Below, piece after piece: positions 33,963 to 43,188 of a stretch of 64,000 nt of DNA. The stretch is from Methanosarcina acetivorans C2A (GTDB lineage: Archaea > Halobacteriota > Methanosarcinia > Methanosarcinales > Methanosarcinaceae). Numbering within the stretch: position 1 is the stretch's first letter; each line of letters begins with the position of its first letter. The notes beneath the pieces were generated by a model. It saw only the letters and a list, made by a program, of their open reading frames with translations. It was not told where the DNA came from and made no database searches. The stretch is from assembly GCF_000007345.1 (NCBI RefSeq), contig NC_003552.1, forward strand, positions 5,518,001 through 5,582,000. The letters are read 5' to 3'. The translations under genes were made by a program, and so were the position numbers.

Positions 33963-36692
33963 TCAGACTGAAAAAAGCATTTTTGAGAGGAGAAAAGCCC
34001 TTATAAGCTTCATTTCCTCTTCCCGGCAGTTATCTCCAAGCCTTGCCCTGAGCAGGGATTCAAATTCAATTTCCAATATTTCAGTTGCCTTTATTATTTG
34101 CTGCTGTCTTTCCGGCGACACAAGCCCTTCAATTTTTCGGACCTTCCCGGCAAGTATCAATTTTTCAAACTGTCTGTAAGCATTTTTTGTACTCAAACCT
34201 TCGATCTCTGCAATTTCACCGATATCGAGTCCCTGCAAATAGAGAGAATAAGTCTTTTCAAGCGAAGCCTTTTCAAACAGATCTATTTCAAGGGGATCGA
34301 TTTCAGAAGAATCCTTTTCAGAAGAATCAAGTTCAGAAGAATCAAGTTCAGAAGAATTAAGTTCAGTAGAACCTATTTCAGAAGAATCTACTTCCGACCA
34401 ATCCTGAATGCTCATATCCAGATACCTTACTCTCTTTGCAGGCAAGCTACGAGCTTCGGAAGATTTTTCGGGGAGGATGCCAGAGGATGGTATCCCTGAT
34501 GCGCTCCCGTTACCGACTTCTGAAGCAGGATTTGAAAAACCAAGCTCTTCGGCTTCAATTTTGAGTTCTGAAGATGCACTTTCTGAAGATGCACTTTCTG
34601 AAGATGCACTTTTGGGGGTTCGGCCCTTTGAGATATTTATCTGTTTTTCGGGCACCGACTCACTATCTCCGGAGTCTTCGGCGTTTTCGCCAGAAATTAA
34701 GCCGTAGTCCCTGCAGTAATCCCCTATTTCCTGGAGGAAATCATCCCCATATTTCCGGAGTTTATGGTCTCCCACCCCTGTGATAGAATGGAACTCTTCA
34801 GGAGTTTGCGGGAACTTTGAAGCCATCTCCTTCAGGCTAGTATCGGAAAAAATGATGTATGGTGGCAGGTTTCTCTTTAAAGCGATCTTTTTTCTCAGAG
34901 CTTTTAGCCTCTCAAAAAGAATAGGGTCATGCTCTGTTCCCGATTTGAGAAGCCCTCCAGACTTTGCTTTTTTAAGAATATCGGTAGCAGTTGAGTATTC
35001 AGTGGTAGAAGGCTGTATATTGTCTTCAGCTTTTGCTTTGACCTTACCTGCAGGGGCTGGAGGGATAAAAATTTCTTCGGCTTCGGGAATAAAACCCTCA
35101 GGACAGACAAGCTCAACACTCTCCGAACCATTCAAAATCTTCCTGCTCATAGAGTTAAGTTTCAGGACAGGGTACTGGGTCCCACTTACTTCAAGAAGCC
35201 CGGTGTTCAGCATTTCGGAAGCAAGCGACCTCCACTGCTCCTTTGTAAACTCCCTGCCGTTCCCATGAGATTTCAGCTTTTCATGGCGGTTTTTCCTGAC
35301 CTTTTTATTCTTTGAGCCTGTGAGCACATCAATAACATAGTTCGTTCCAAACCGCTGGTTCAATTCCTGAATACAGGTGATCAGTTTTCTGGCAGCTTCA
35401 GTCCCGTCAAAAGTGTCTTTAGGCCTGAGGCAGGTATCACAGTTCCCACATGAAGCTGAAAGCTCTTCTCCGAAATACTCCAGAAGTGCCTGGCGCCTGC
35501 ACTTATTTCCTTCGCAGTAAGCCACCATCTGCCTTAACTGCACAAGGGAGATGTCCTTTTCTTTCTCATTTGTTTTCTGTGCAATAAAGTACTCAATTTT
35601 AAAACGGTCTCCCCTGCTGAAAAAAAGGATGCATTCGCATGGGCTTCCGTCCCTGCCTCCCCGCCCTGTTTCCTGGTAATAGCTTTCAAGGTTACGGGGG
35701 AGATCATAGTGGATTACAAAACGGACATTGGACTTGTCGATCCCCATCCCGAAAGCGATCGTCGCCACTATTATGTCCACGTCATCTTTTATGAACATCT
35801 CCTGGTTTCGGGAGCGTTCGGAATCGGAAAGCCCGGCATGATAGGGAAGTGCCCTGAACCCTGCAAGGTTCAGCTTTTTTGTAAGGGTTTCCACGTTGTT
35901 CCGGCTCTGGCAATAAATGATCCCGGCTTCACCCCTGTGCCTGAGCAAGTAGTCGGTAATCTCGGAAAAAGTATCTTTCTTCGGTCTGACTTCATAGTAA
36001 AGGTTGCTCCGGTTAAAGCTGGCAACGTAAAGACCTTTTTCCGGGTCGAGATCAAGTCCGAGCTGAACTATGATATCTTTTCTGACCCTGCCGGTAGCCG
36101 TAGCCGTGAGTGCGATGACTGGCACATCAGGAAAACCTGTCTTCGGGTCTCTCAGGAGTTTCAATTTCCGATACTCAGGCCGGAAATCATGACCCCATTC
36201 AGAAATGCAGTGCGCTTCATCGATTGCAAAAAGGCTAATCTTGCCCTTTTTCAGGAAGGTAATGGTCCCGGGCATCATGAGCCTCTCGGGTGCGATATAG
36301 AGTATCTTCAACCTGTTTTCCAGAAAAGCTGATTTAACATCCCGGATTTCTCTGGCACTCTGGGTACTGTTCATGCAGGCTGCAGCAATCCCGTTTGCTT
36401 CAAGCCCGTCAACCTGGTCTTTCATAAGGGAGATAAGGGGAGAAACCACAACAGTGACCCCGTCCAGGAGAAGGGAAGGAAGCTGGTAGCAGATCGACTT
36501 ACCCCCTCCCGTAGGCATGAGCACAAAGACGTCTTTTCGGTCAAGGACATCCCTGATAATTTCCTCCTGCAGGGGGCGAAAAGCAGTGTATCCGAAGTAC
36601 TGACGGAGTACGGAGTGCATCCTGGCAGACCTCAATACCCTGGACTCAAGTTCATTTTTACTATCTCTCAATACTCCGTAATCAATGTCCAT
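33963..36692 (-). CDS. recQ: ATP-dependent DNA helicase RecQ
   Basis: 909 residues, longer than the usual 600-700. Walker A is MPTGGGKS (about 59-66), the DEAH box IDEAHCISEWGHDFRP (about 155-170), then LTATATGRVRKDI, and motif VI YYQETGRGGRDG. Zinc cysteines are in CEGNKCRRQALLEYFGE and CGNCDTC. An RQC-like winged helix and an HRDC domain (EFHSITGVGDHKLRKYGDDF) follow. The extra C-terminal 200 residues hold Ser-Glu repeats (SSESASSESASSE; SSELDSSELDSSEKDSSEID) and a final helix-turn-helix (GLDIGEIAEIEGLSTKNAYR). It unwinds DNA in repair and replication restart. Confidence 0.93.
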   Translation of the reverse strand: MDIDYGVLRDSKNELESRVLRSARMHSVLRQYFGYTAFRPLQEEIIRDVLDRKDVFVLMPTGGGKSICYQLPSLLLDGVTVVVSPLISLMKDQVDGLEANGIAAACMNSTQSAREIRDVKSAFLENRLKILYIAPERLMMPGTITFLKKGKISLFAIDEAHCISEWGHDFRPEYRKLKLLRDPKTGFPDVPVIALTATATGRVRKDIIVQLGLDLDPEKGLYVASFNRSNLYYEVRPKKDTFSEITDYLLRHRGEAGIIYCQSRNNVETLTKKLNLAGFRALPYHAGLSDSERSRNQEMFIKDDVDIIVATIAFGMGIDKSNVRFVIHYDLPRNLESYYQETGRGGRDGSPCECILFFSRGDRFKIEYFIAQKTNEKEKDISLVQLRQMVAYCEGNKCRRQALLEYFGEELSASCGNCDTCLRPKDTFDGTEAARKLITCIQELNQRFGTNYVIDVLTGSKNKKVRKNRHEKLKSHGNGREFTKEQWRSLASEMLNTGLLEVSGTQYPVLKLNSMSRKILNGSESVELVCPEGFIPEAEEIFIPPAPAGKVKAKAEDNIQPSTTEYSTATDILKKAKSGGLLKSGTEHDPILFERLKALRKKIALKRNLPPYIIFSDTSLKEMASKFPQTPEEFHSITGVGDHKLRKYGDDFLQEIGDYCRDYGLISGENAEDSGDSESVPEKQINISKGRTPKSASSESASSESASSELKIEAEELGFSNPASEVGNGSASGIPSSGILPEKSSEARSLPAKRVRYLDMSIQDWSEVDSSEIGSTELNSSELDSSELDSSEKDSSEIDPLEIDLFEKASLEKTYSLYLQGLDIGEIAEIEGLSTKNAYRQFEKLILAGKVRKIEGLVSPERQQQIIKATEILEIEFESLLRARLGDNCREEEMKLIRAFLLSKMLFSV

Positions 36693-37091
36693 TATCTCAT
36701 CCCTGAATTTACAGAACTCGTACCATGCCAGAATATAAATTTTCGGGGAGGTCTTTTAAACTCAAAGCATTCATCAAAGCAGATGTCAACGCATAAGTCA
36801 ACTATGGATGGTCCCACGTAAATCTATTCTCAACACTTACACAATAGCTATACTTATTTATGAATCCGCAGTGCTGTGATGTTTCGGACTCATCTTATTT
36901 AAGTTGCAGGTATGCAGGGTGAAAGTATTTCATTCGGGATCCGAAAAGTATTCATTACGTTCAAAAAAAGAAGAATTTTTTAAAAACGATGAAATAAAAA
37001 TATAGAGCTGTTTTTCCGGGATATTTAAGGGCGAAAACTCTCGAAAGAAATTTATGCGATGATCGCGTTTAACTTAATTGAGAAATCTATT
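36693..37091. other. Promoter-containing spacer, no gene seen
   Basis: AT-rich DNA upstream of recQ (minus strand). TATA-like TATACTTATTTATG occurs near 36848. No reading frame is convincing. Confidence 0.35.
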
Positions 37092-37268
37092 ATGTCAAGA
37101 GAATACCTGGTATTTAAAACCGGTGAACTTTGGAACTGTAGTCCTGAAGGCAACGGAAAGGACTGCAGGTCAGGCGACTCGTTCATCCCGAATGTTGCAG
37201 AGTTATTCCCTGGACATGAAGAGTGCTCTCATCCCCCATTCCCGTCCCCCGGGTACCATAGCACTTAA
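37092..37268 (+). CDS. Small hypothetical protein
   Basis: 58 codons: SREYLVFKTGELWNCSPEGN, then GKDCRSGDSFIPNVAELFPG and a Pro/His/Ser-rich end. It has balanced composition and cysteines, unlike random AT-rich translations nearby, but no family and no clear Shine-Dalgarno. The DNA contains a potential hairpin (AGTCCT with AGGACT, 37140-37163). It may be a genuine small gene, a fragment, or part of a longer non-coding RNA together with the next feature. Confidence 0.35.
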   Translation: MSREYLVFKTGELWNCSPEGNGKDCRSGDSFIPNVAELFPGHEECSHPPFPSPGYHST

Positions 37269-37378
37269 AGTACCCTGACAAGGGAATAAAAATTCACATA
37301 AACGTGACGATGATGGTGCCTTTTCTTCCTGAGATGATAGGACTTAAGAAGAAAAGGTGAGGCCGCCAAGGCGGAAAA

Positions 37379-37531
37379 GCAAATGCGGAAGTAAAGTACG
37401 GGGGGAATGAAGCGGCTACCAGACCTTTAAAATCAGGCATCCTCAGCGCCTGGGAATAACGCCTGATTAAGAGGTAAGAGAAGGAGGGGGAAGAAATATC
37501 GCCGCAATGTCAAGCTTTACTTCCCATTTGC
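37379..37531 (+). ncRNA. Candidate structured RNA with nested long-range stems
   Basis: The ends pair over 17 bp: GCAAATG-C-GGAAGTAAAG (37379-37396) with CTTTACTTCC-CATTTGC (37515-37531). Inside, GCGGC (37412-37416) pairs with GCCGC (37501-37505). Further in, ACCTTTAAAATCAGGC (37424-37439) pairs with GCCTGATTAAGAGGT (37461-37475). An unpaired purine tract (GAGAAGGAGGGGGAAGAA) is left exposed. A separate 10-bp hairpin (CCTTTTCTTC / GAAGAAAAGG, 37319-37357) precedes it. The strand is not certain, and a small inverted-repeat element is the alternative reading. Confidence 0.5.
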
Positions 37532-37811
37532 AAAATACTCTTTCTCAGCTACTGAATTTTAGATTAAACTGTCATTTTACATCAAGCCGTTTTTGTATTC
37601 ACTGGTGTATGTCCAGTCATATTTAGATTCACCGAATTTATATCCAGCACAGTTGATCCCCAGTCACTTTTAGCTCCATCCATTTTAGCGCAAAAAACTT
37701 TAGCTCAACCGGGACTGGATCAACCATCAAAAACGGGATAATCCCGCCAAATGGTACCTCTTAAGGCAAATGGATATCTTCTACAATATCTTCGACAGAT
37801 ACTGTTTATTC

Positions 37812-37877
37812 TTAACTTGCAATGACCATAAGTAGAATAAGCAGCAGTCCAAGCATCAGTACAAACATCAGAGCCAT
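37812..37877 (-). CDS. Possible very small membrane peptide
   Basis: 21 codons reading MALMFVLMLGLLLILLMVIA and a final Ser, a pure membrane helix. There is no clear Shine-Dalgarno, and no partner gene can be assigned. Small single-helix proteins are known in Methanosarcina, but this one rests on composition only. Confidence 0.25.
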   Translation of the reverse strand: MALMFVLMLGLLLILLMVIAS

Positions 37878-38084
37878 CCACAACTTTAACGCTTTTTCTG
37901 CATCCAAAGTTCCAAATCCCCTGTTTTAATTTGAGATGTACTGATATATAGGTGCAAGAACAAATATTAAGAAACATGATTATTTAGTATGTAGCTAGAT
38001 ACTATGTCTTCGATTTTTATATTAACCTGCCGTTTTTTTGGTATTATCTTTAAGTTTTCAGATTAAACTCGAACTTTGCTTACA

Positions 38085-38160
38085 ACCCACTATCACTTAT
38101 AAAAAAACAAAAACCACTGTCACATATAGAAAAGAACACAACCCACTATCACATAAAAAA
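38085..38160. repeat. Short degenerate repeats (ACAACCCACTATCACATA)
   Basis: Three imperfect copies of about 30 bp: ACAACCCACTATCACTTATA, AAAACCACTGTCACATATA and ACAACCCACTATCACATAAA, each followed by an A-rich spacer. Confidence 0.6.
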
Positions 38161-38572
38161 GAACAGATCTGACAAAGCCATTTGATAACATTTCTGAATA
38201 AGTAGAAGAAACTTTATACTGAATAATATACGGAGCGAATATACGAAGTGAAATCAAGCTTTTAAAACAAGAAACAAGAATGAATGCTTCAGAGGAAACT
38301 ATCCGGAAGACGCCTGAGAATCTCAAACAAGACCCCGGAAAAACAAATGCAGAATTTATTTTCATTTTTCAAAATTTCCAGTATCCCTTCGACCCTGAAA
38401 ATAAAACTGGCACTTACAGCATATCTTCCCCGGAAAAGTCTCCTTTAACTGTTGAAAGCAAAAGCCCTCCAGTTAAATTGAAACCAATACCTGTGTTCCG
38501 ATCCTATGTTCTGATCCTGTGTTCTGATGTTTTTTTGCTTAATTTTACTTTTTTGTTTTAGACAGAGCCTCA

Positions 38573-38713
38573 CTACTTCAAATCTATAAGTTCTTTTTCC
38601 TGTACCAGCAATTCCAGAATATCAGCCATTTTCTTCTGCGATTCTGCCATGCTTTGAAGGGATTTTGCAATACTCTCAAGCTTATCAATCATCTCATAGT
38701 CTTCATTAGCCAT
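38573..38713 (-). CDS. Small coiled-coil protein
   Basis: 46 residues from the ATG at 38713, after GGTGATAGGA, a good Shine-Dalgarno. It has a regular heptad pattern (MIDKLESIAKSLQSMAESQK, then MADILELLVQEKELIDLK), so it probably oligomerises. The frame is open upstream to 38926 (117 residues), but that part is basic and unlike the rest. No known family. Confidence 0.45.
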   Translation of the reverse strand: MANEDYEMIDKLESIAKSLQSMAESQKKMADILELLVQEKELIDLK

Positions 38714-39060
38714 TCCTATCACCAATTCCTCATTTCTTCGTGATAGCAATGTTTTTGGAAAAGCTTCGTATATAAGAGTAATTTTTTGTTTTTTGAACGA
38801 GGTTAGAAGGAAATCCTCAGAGCTTAAAATCTCGCACCTAACTCTCAGAAAAATTTTTCTAAAGATTATTTTTGCCCGATTTTCCTCTCGAATCCTTTTA
38901 TTCCATTCTGGAACCCGCATTTCCATAAGCCCATGAAAAACAAAAGTTTACGCTATCTAGAGATCTTATCCTCTAGTAAGTTACTGGCCAGTAAGATAAA
39001 AATTATCGGAATTAAAGATGAAGGAAATCAAAGAATGCTCTAACAAATAAAAGGATTCTC
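38714..39060. other. Spacer with an upstream extension of the coiled-coil frame
   Basis: The minus-strand frame of the coiled-coil gene stays open to 38926 here (RIREENRAKIIFRKIFLRVR). Whether this part is translated is unclear. No other feature was found before the transposable element at 39061. Confidence 0.3.
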
Positions 39061-39250
39061 CATTGGTCATCGGTTAAGGAATTTTCTTGCCTGAAAGCTA
39101 TCGATTTTGCACCAAAAGGCTGCCTTAAATTTTGGCCTTATTACATGAAATCGATACCCAGTTCCAGTCCATAACACATTAAAAGTATTGGCAACTGTTG
39201 TGAGAATGGAGGCAATTTATCACGATTCCTCACTTAACCGAAGACGCATG
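39061..39250. mobile_element. 190-bp MITE with 10-bp target repeats
   Basis: The ends are CATTGGTCATCGGTTAAG and, inverted, CATGCGTCTTCGGTTAAG (14 of 18 identical). Identical 10-bp repeats AAGGATTCTC flank it (39051-39060 and 39251-39260). A second copy of exactly the same length lies at 59582-59771, about 90% identical by eye. It has no transposase gene, so it must be moved by an element elsewhere. It sits just upstream of the guaA subunit B promoter. Confidence 0.85.
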
Positions 39251-39265
39251 AAGGATTCTCTAACT

Positions 39266-39280
39266 ATACCTTTAAATATC
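39266..39280 (+). promoter_or_regulatory. TATA box candidate for the GMP synthetase gene
   Basis: ATACCTTTAAATATC lies about 125 bases before the start codon and six bases after the MITE target repeat. Transcription would begin near 39302. Confidence 0.45.
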
Positions 39281-39402
39281 AAAAACCCCATGCACTGACT
39301 CATATATCACAATAAAATACAATCAAATCTTAATTATTTTCATACAATTCACCGGTCACTATCATTTCTTCAAAGGAAAGATTCACTCGAAGGAGCGCTT
39401 CA

Positions 39403-40320
39403 ATGGTAAAACCCGAAAAGTTCATTCCAAAGGCAATTGAGAAAATCAGCCAGGAGATAAAAGAGGGGAAGGCAATTATTGCACTTTCCGGAGGTGTGGA
39501 CAGTTCTGTTTGTGCGGAGCTGGCTTACAGGGCAATAGGAGACAGGCTGCAGCCCATCTATATAGATACCGGGCTTATGAGGAAAGGGGAAACCGAGAGG
39601 ATAAAGCACATTTTCTCGCATATGAACCTGCACGTCGTGTATGCGAAGGACAGGTTCCTTGAAGCCCTTGCCGGAGTTACGGACCCTGAAGAGAAAAGGA
39701 AGGCTGTTGGTGAGACCTTCATCCGCGTTTTTGAAGACGAAGCAAAGAGGATTGCAGCCGATTATCTGATCCAGGGTACTATATATCCTGATAGGATCGA
39801 GTCCGAAGGTGGGATCAAGTCCCACCACAACGTAGGAGGGCTTCCAAGCGTCATGGACTTCGAGAAGATCGTTGAGCCTATTGAAGACCTTTACAAAGAT
39901 GAGGTAAGAGAAGTCGCCTGGGCCCTTCAGCTGCCTGAAGAGATCTGCGAAAGGATGCCTTTCCCTGGTCCGGGACTTGCTGTACGGATTCTCGGAGAAG
40001 TTACGGAAGAAAAGCTTGAGGTGGTGCGGGAAGCTAACTTCATAGTCGAAGAGGAACTTCTGGAGAGGTTCTGCCCCTGGCAGACCTTTGCTGCCGTGCT
40101 CGGCAAAGGGACAGGAGTTAAGGGCGATATCCGGGCTTATGGCTGGATCGTGGCCGTAAGGGCTGTGGGGTCGAGAGACGGAATGACCGCAGAAGCCCTC
40201 GAACTTCCGTGGGAAGTCCTCAAGCATCTCGAAGCCAGGATCACTTCCGAAATTCCGAAGGTTGCCAGGGTGGTGTACGACATCACACCAAAACCTCCTG
40301 CGACTATCGAGTTTGAATAA
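39403..40320 (+). CDS. guaAB: GMP synthase (glutamine-hydrolysing) subunit B
   Basis: 305 residues. In archaea the two halves of GuaA are separate; this is the ATP pyrophosphatase and dimerisation half. The P-loop is SGGVDSS (29-35). Other signatures are [35 protein letters not shown] and [10 protein letters not shown], with the end KPPATIEFE. It aminates XMP to GMP with ammonia from the GuaA subunit A, whose gene is not in the window. A strong terminator follows, so it is probably transcribed alone. Confidence 0.97.
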   Translation: MVKPEKFIPKAIEKISQEIKEGKAIIALSGGVDSSVCAELAYRAIGDRLQPIYIDTGLMRKGETERIKHIFSHMNLHVVYAKDRFLEALAGVTDPEEKRKAVGETFIRVFEDEAKRIAADYLIQGTIYPDRIESEGGIKSHHNVGGLPSVMDFEKIVEPIEDLYKDEVREVAWALQLPEEICERMPFPGPGLAVRILGEVTEEKLEVVREANFIVEEELLERFCPWQTFAAVLGKGTGVKGDIRAYGWIVAVRAVGSRDGMTAEALELPWEVLKHLEARITSEIPKVARVVYDITPKPPATIEFE

Positions 40321-40327
40321 ATAAAAT

Positions 40328-40372
40328 AATTCCCGAAAGCTTGTAAATACGGGGTTTTCGGGAATTTTTTTT
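40328..40372 (+). terminator. Strong terminator after the GMP synthetase gene
   Basis: AATTCCCGAAA pairs with TTTCGGGAATT over 10-11 bp, followed by a run of eight T. Confidence 0.85.
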
Positions 40373-40507
40373 GCTTTTTGACTCCGCTTAAAAATTATAC
40401 TGATAGTCTATGATATTAACAAAAAATTTGTAGAAATTATTTGCATCAAATTAAGGATTTCTACAGAGCCTGACTGAGAAGGGATTATATTAAATGAGGC
40501 GTTAGGG

Positions 40508-41338
40508 ATGAGAATCATAGATGGAACTGAAGAAATTCTTGAAAAAATATTAGATAAAAAAGATAGGATTATTTATAATTTGTTCTATCTGATTCGTGAA
40601 GGAGATAGTGCTTTTTTTGCTACGGATGATAGTACATATATAATTGGGCAGGGCAACGAAAGTGCCCCTTTGTGGATGTGGTTAAAGCAAATACCAGACG
40701 AAAATGTAGAAAATGAAATATGCGATATTATTAAAAGCAGATTAGTACTGAATCAATACCTGCAATTGAATGCGTATGACAAATATGCCAGGAAAATCCT
40801 GGACAGGGTTTCTAAGAAAACGGGACTTGGGTATTGTGTCAGTGTCCCAATGATTGCATATGCCTGCAATCAGGCAATAAGCAGATATAAAATAAGCGGA
40901 CAAATCGTTACGCCCAAAGAGGAACACAAGGAAATAATGGCCAGATTTATAACTGAGTTTATAACTGAAATAACATATGATACAGAAAAAACGGCCATTA
41001 ATGAAAGTAAGGCAAACGGTTTTGCCAATGCAATGGTAAATTCCAATAATTTATTTTTGTGGGAAGATGACGGTAAGATTGTTTCAATGGCTAGGATTGC
41101 TCACAAAACAGGAGAATACGCAAGAATAAATACCGTATTTACAGAACGTGAACAAAGAGGAAAAGGATATGCTGGTATGCTTGTAGGTAAGATGAGTGAA
41201 AAACTCTTAGAGGAAAATAGAATTCCTATGTTGTATGCAGATGCAAGAAATCCTGCTTCAAATGCAGCATATCAAAAAATAGGATTTGTAAAGTATGGTG
41301 AAGTAACAGAGTATGTATTTAGTGAAAATAGATGTTAA
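40508..41338 (+). CDS. GNAT-family acetyltransferase, probably acquired
   Basis: 276 residues. The C-terminal half is a GNAT domain: MARIAHKTGEYARINTVFTE, the acetyl-CoA loop REQRGKGYAGMLV, and ARNPASNAAYQKIGFVKYGE. The N-terminal half is a less conserved extension typical of bacterial, Firmicutes-like members. The coding DNA is visibly more AT-rich, with AAA, ATA and GAA favoured over the codons of its neighbours, which suggests transfer. The substrate is unknown. TTAGGG lies just before the ATG as a weak ribosome site. Confidence 0.8.
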   Translation: MRIIDGTEEILEKILDKKDRIIYNLFYLIREGDSAFFATDDSTYIIGQGNESAPLWMWLKQIPDENVENEICDIIKSRLVLNQYLQLNAYDKYARKILDRVSKKTGLGYCVSVPMIAYACNQAISRYKISGQIVTPKEEHKEIMARFITEFITEITYDTEKTAINESKANGFANAMVNSNNLFLWEDDGKIVSMARIAHKTGEYARINTVFTEREQRGKGYAGMLVGKMSEKLLEENRIPMLYADARNPASNAAYQKIGFVKYGEVTEYVFSENRC

Positions 41339-41545
41339 CTTGCATAACCTTGGTTTCACATTATGAGCATCTGGAGTTATGTGTCAAGCGAGGTTTCTGG
41401 CTTCATAGTGGGCACAATATCTTAGGCAGTAAAAATGAAACCATGACAAAATCTACAATACGTATAAAATATCCTACGAAAAATCACGGTTATAACCTGT
41501 GAGATACTACTAGAAGCAAATTTGAGAATAGCGAGTTCCAAGCCC

Positions 41546-42586
41546 ATGTCCCTGAATAAAGCAGTACTGGAGATCCGACAACGGATAAAAGTAAAGCCCT
41601 CACCTACGAATGAACCCGCGGCAAGCTGGACCGGAACGGATCTTGTGAACGGGGTCCAGACTAAAACCCTCACTGTAATCTTCAAAAGCGCAGGCTGCCG
41701 CTGGGGAAAAGCCGGTGGCTGTACGATGTGCGGTTACGTCTATGACTGCGCAAGCGAGCCCCCTTCCCTCGAGGATTACATGGCACAGCTTGAAAAAGCG
41801 ATGAGGAAAGCTGAAAAGTTTCCTGAGTTCATGGTCAAGATCTTTACCTCAGGCAGTTTCCTGGATGAACAGGAAGTCCTTCCAGAAGCCAGGGATGCAA
41901 TCCTCAAAAACCTTACAGAAGATCCGAGGGTCACCAAAGTGCTTGTCGAGACCCGCCCTAATTATGTAACGGAAGAGAACGTACAGGCTTGCCTCAGCAT
42001 CCTGAAAAATAAACCTTTCGAACTCGCATTCGGGCTCGAGACCAGCTCGGATAAGATCCGAAGAGATTCCATTAACAAGGGTTTCACCTTCCAGGACTTT
42101 GTCCACGCAGCAGAAACTGCAAAAAAATACGGGGTAACCGTAAAAGTCTACCTTATGCTCAAGCCTCTCTTCCTCTCCGAAAGGCAGGCAATGGAAGATA
42201 TCATACGTTCCATAGACGATGCGGCTCCTTATGCTGACACCATATCCATCAACCTCTGCAACGTCCAGAAGGGTACCCTTGTAGAAGCCCTCTGGGAAAA
42301 AGGCCAGTACCGCCCGCCCTGGCTCTGGAGCATAATTGAAATCCTCCGGCAGGCAAAAGCCGCCCACCCTGAGCTCCCCCTGATGTCCGATCCTGTCGGG
42401 GCGGGCTCAAAACGCGGCCCCCACAACTGTAAAATCTGCAGCTCGGAAGTTGCCGATTCCCTCAGGACTTTTTCACTCACCCAGAACCCTGCAGACCTCA
42501 GTACAGCAGATTGCGAATGTAAAGAACTCTGGAAAAAAGTCCTGGAGATCGAAGATTTCACATATGGAACACCCATTTTAGACTGA
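41546..42586 (+). CDS. Archaeosine synthesis radical SAM protein RaSEA
   Basis: 346 residues from the ATG at 41546; the frame also opens at a TTG at 41522. The iron-sulfur motif is CRWGKAGGCTMC (CX7CX2C), typical of this radical SAM group. SFLDEQEVLPEARDAIL and GLETSSDKIRRDSINKGFTF follow, and late cysteines (HNCKIC, CEC) may bind metal. With ArcS it converts a lysine-modified preQ0 base to archaeosine in tRNA (known for the family). It ends 36 bases from the convergent GNAT gene. Confidence 0.85.
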   Translation: MSLNKAVLEIRQRIKVKPSPTNEPAASWTGTDLVNGVQTKTLTVIFKSAGCRWGKAGGCTMCGYVYDCASEPPSLEDYMAQLEKAMRKAEKFPEFMVKIFTSGSFLDEQEVLPEARDAILKNLTEDPRVTKVLVETRPNYVTEENVQACLSILKNKPFELAFGLETSSDKIRRDSINKGFTFQDFVHAAETAKKYGVTVKVYLMLKPLFLSERQAMEDIIRSIDDAAPYADTISINLCNVQKGTLVEALWEKGQYRPPWLWSIIEILRQAKAAHPELPLMSDPVGAGSKRGPHNCKICSSEVADSLRTFSLTQNPADLSTADCECKELWKKVLEIEDFTYGTPILD

Positions 42587-42622
42587 AACAGCGGAAAAAT
42601 TTCGCTTGAAAAAAGTTCGTTT

Positions 42623-43129
42623 TTATTTAAACTGAGCGGGAATCCTGTACCTGGCCATCATGAGGAGGTCAGCATACTTCCCGTCCTTAATTATCGAATA
42701 TTTCTTTTTTCCTTCAAGCTCAAACCCGAATGAGTTATACAGGTGAATTGCTCTTTCATTGTCAGAGGTGACGTCGAGCTCAACCCTTACAAGCATGAGC
42801 CAGTTATCTGCAAGGTCCAGGATGTTTTCCAGCAGCTTTTTTCCAATGCCCTGACCCTGAAATTCAGTCCTTACCATCATGCCAAGGCAGGCAGTATGCC
42901 TCTGCCTTGCACTTTTGAAGGGATGGACTCCCGCCATTCCTACGACCTTTCCATCAAGTTCGGCTACCAGTACATGGTCATCGATTCCCAGACTCTTCAG
43001 GAATCCTTCGGTAAAAGCAATGGTTTCGGTTGCCAGGGCAAGTGTATTCGCCCTGACATCTTCCTGCCTTCTCATTTCATTAATGTCCTCAGAGTCACTC
43101 AACCTGACAGGCCTGATAAGCAAATCCAT
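42623..43129 (-). CDS. GNAT-family N-acetyltransferase
   Basis: 168 residues, a single GNAT domain. The acetyl-CoA loop is RTEFQGQGIGKKLLENIL (about 90-105) and the end is ERAIHLYNSFGFELEGKKKY. The length and the RPVRLSDSEDINEMRRQ opening resemble small-molecule or protein acetyltransferases (RimI/phosphinothricin type); the substrate is not known. GAGGAGATAACTACC before the ATG is a good Shine-Dalgarno. argB lies upstream on the same strand, with a 59-bp gap. Confidence 0.85.
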   Translation of the reverse strand: MDLLIRPVRLSDSEDINEMRRQEDVRANTLALATETIAFTEGFLKSLGIDDHVLVAELDGKVVGMAGVHPFKSARQRHTACLGMMVRTEFQGQGIGKKLLENILDLADNWLMLVRVELDVTSDNERAIHLYNSFGFELEGKKKYSIIKDGKYADLLMMARYRIPAQFK

Positions 43130-43188
43130 GGTAGTTATCTCCTCAGAGTCTTTCTTTTCCAGTAATTAAAAACCAGCAGGAACCTGTT

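Larger units (their letters stand above)
37532..38572. other. Long gene-poor region
   Basis: AT-rich DNA. It holds a possible 21-codon membrane peptide (37812-37877) and a short repeat tract near 38085-38160. An open frame at 38280-38561 (plus) has no protein-like features. Confidence 0.4.

Noticed and set aside
37720-37977. 85-codon minus-strand open frame
   Set aside because: Cys/Tyr/Arg-rich with no protein-like pattern; only a 21-codon hydrophobic frame in the same DNA is even possible.
36693-39060. tRNA, SRP RNA or RNase P RNA in the long gene-poor region
   Set aside because: No T-loop GTTCGA-type motif, no SRP helix 8 signature and no RNase P conserved blocks were found.
39061-39250. 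Transposase fragment coded within the 190-bp repeat
   Set aside because: One minus-strand frame reads TVANTFNVLWTGTGYRFHVI, but the second copy has stops in it, so it is not a conserved gene.
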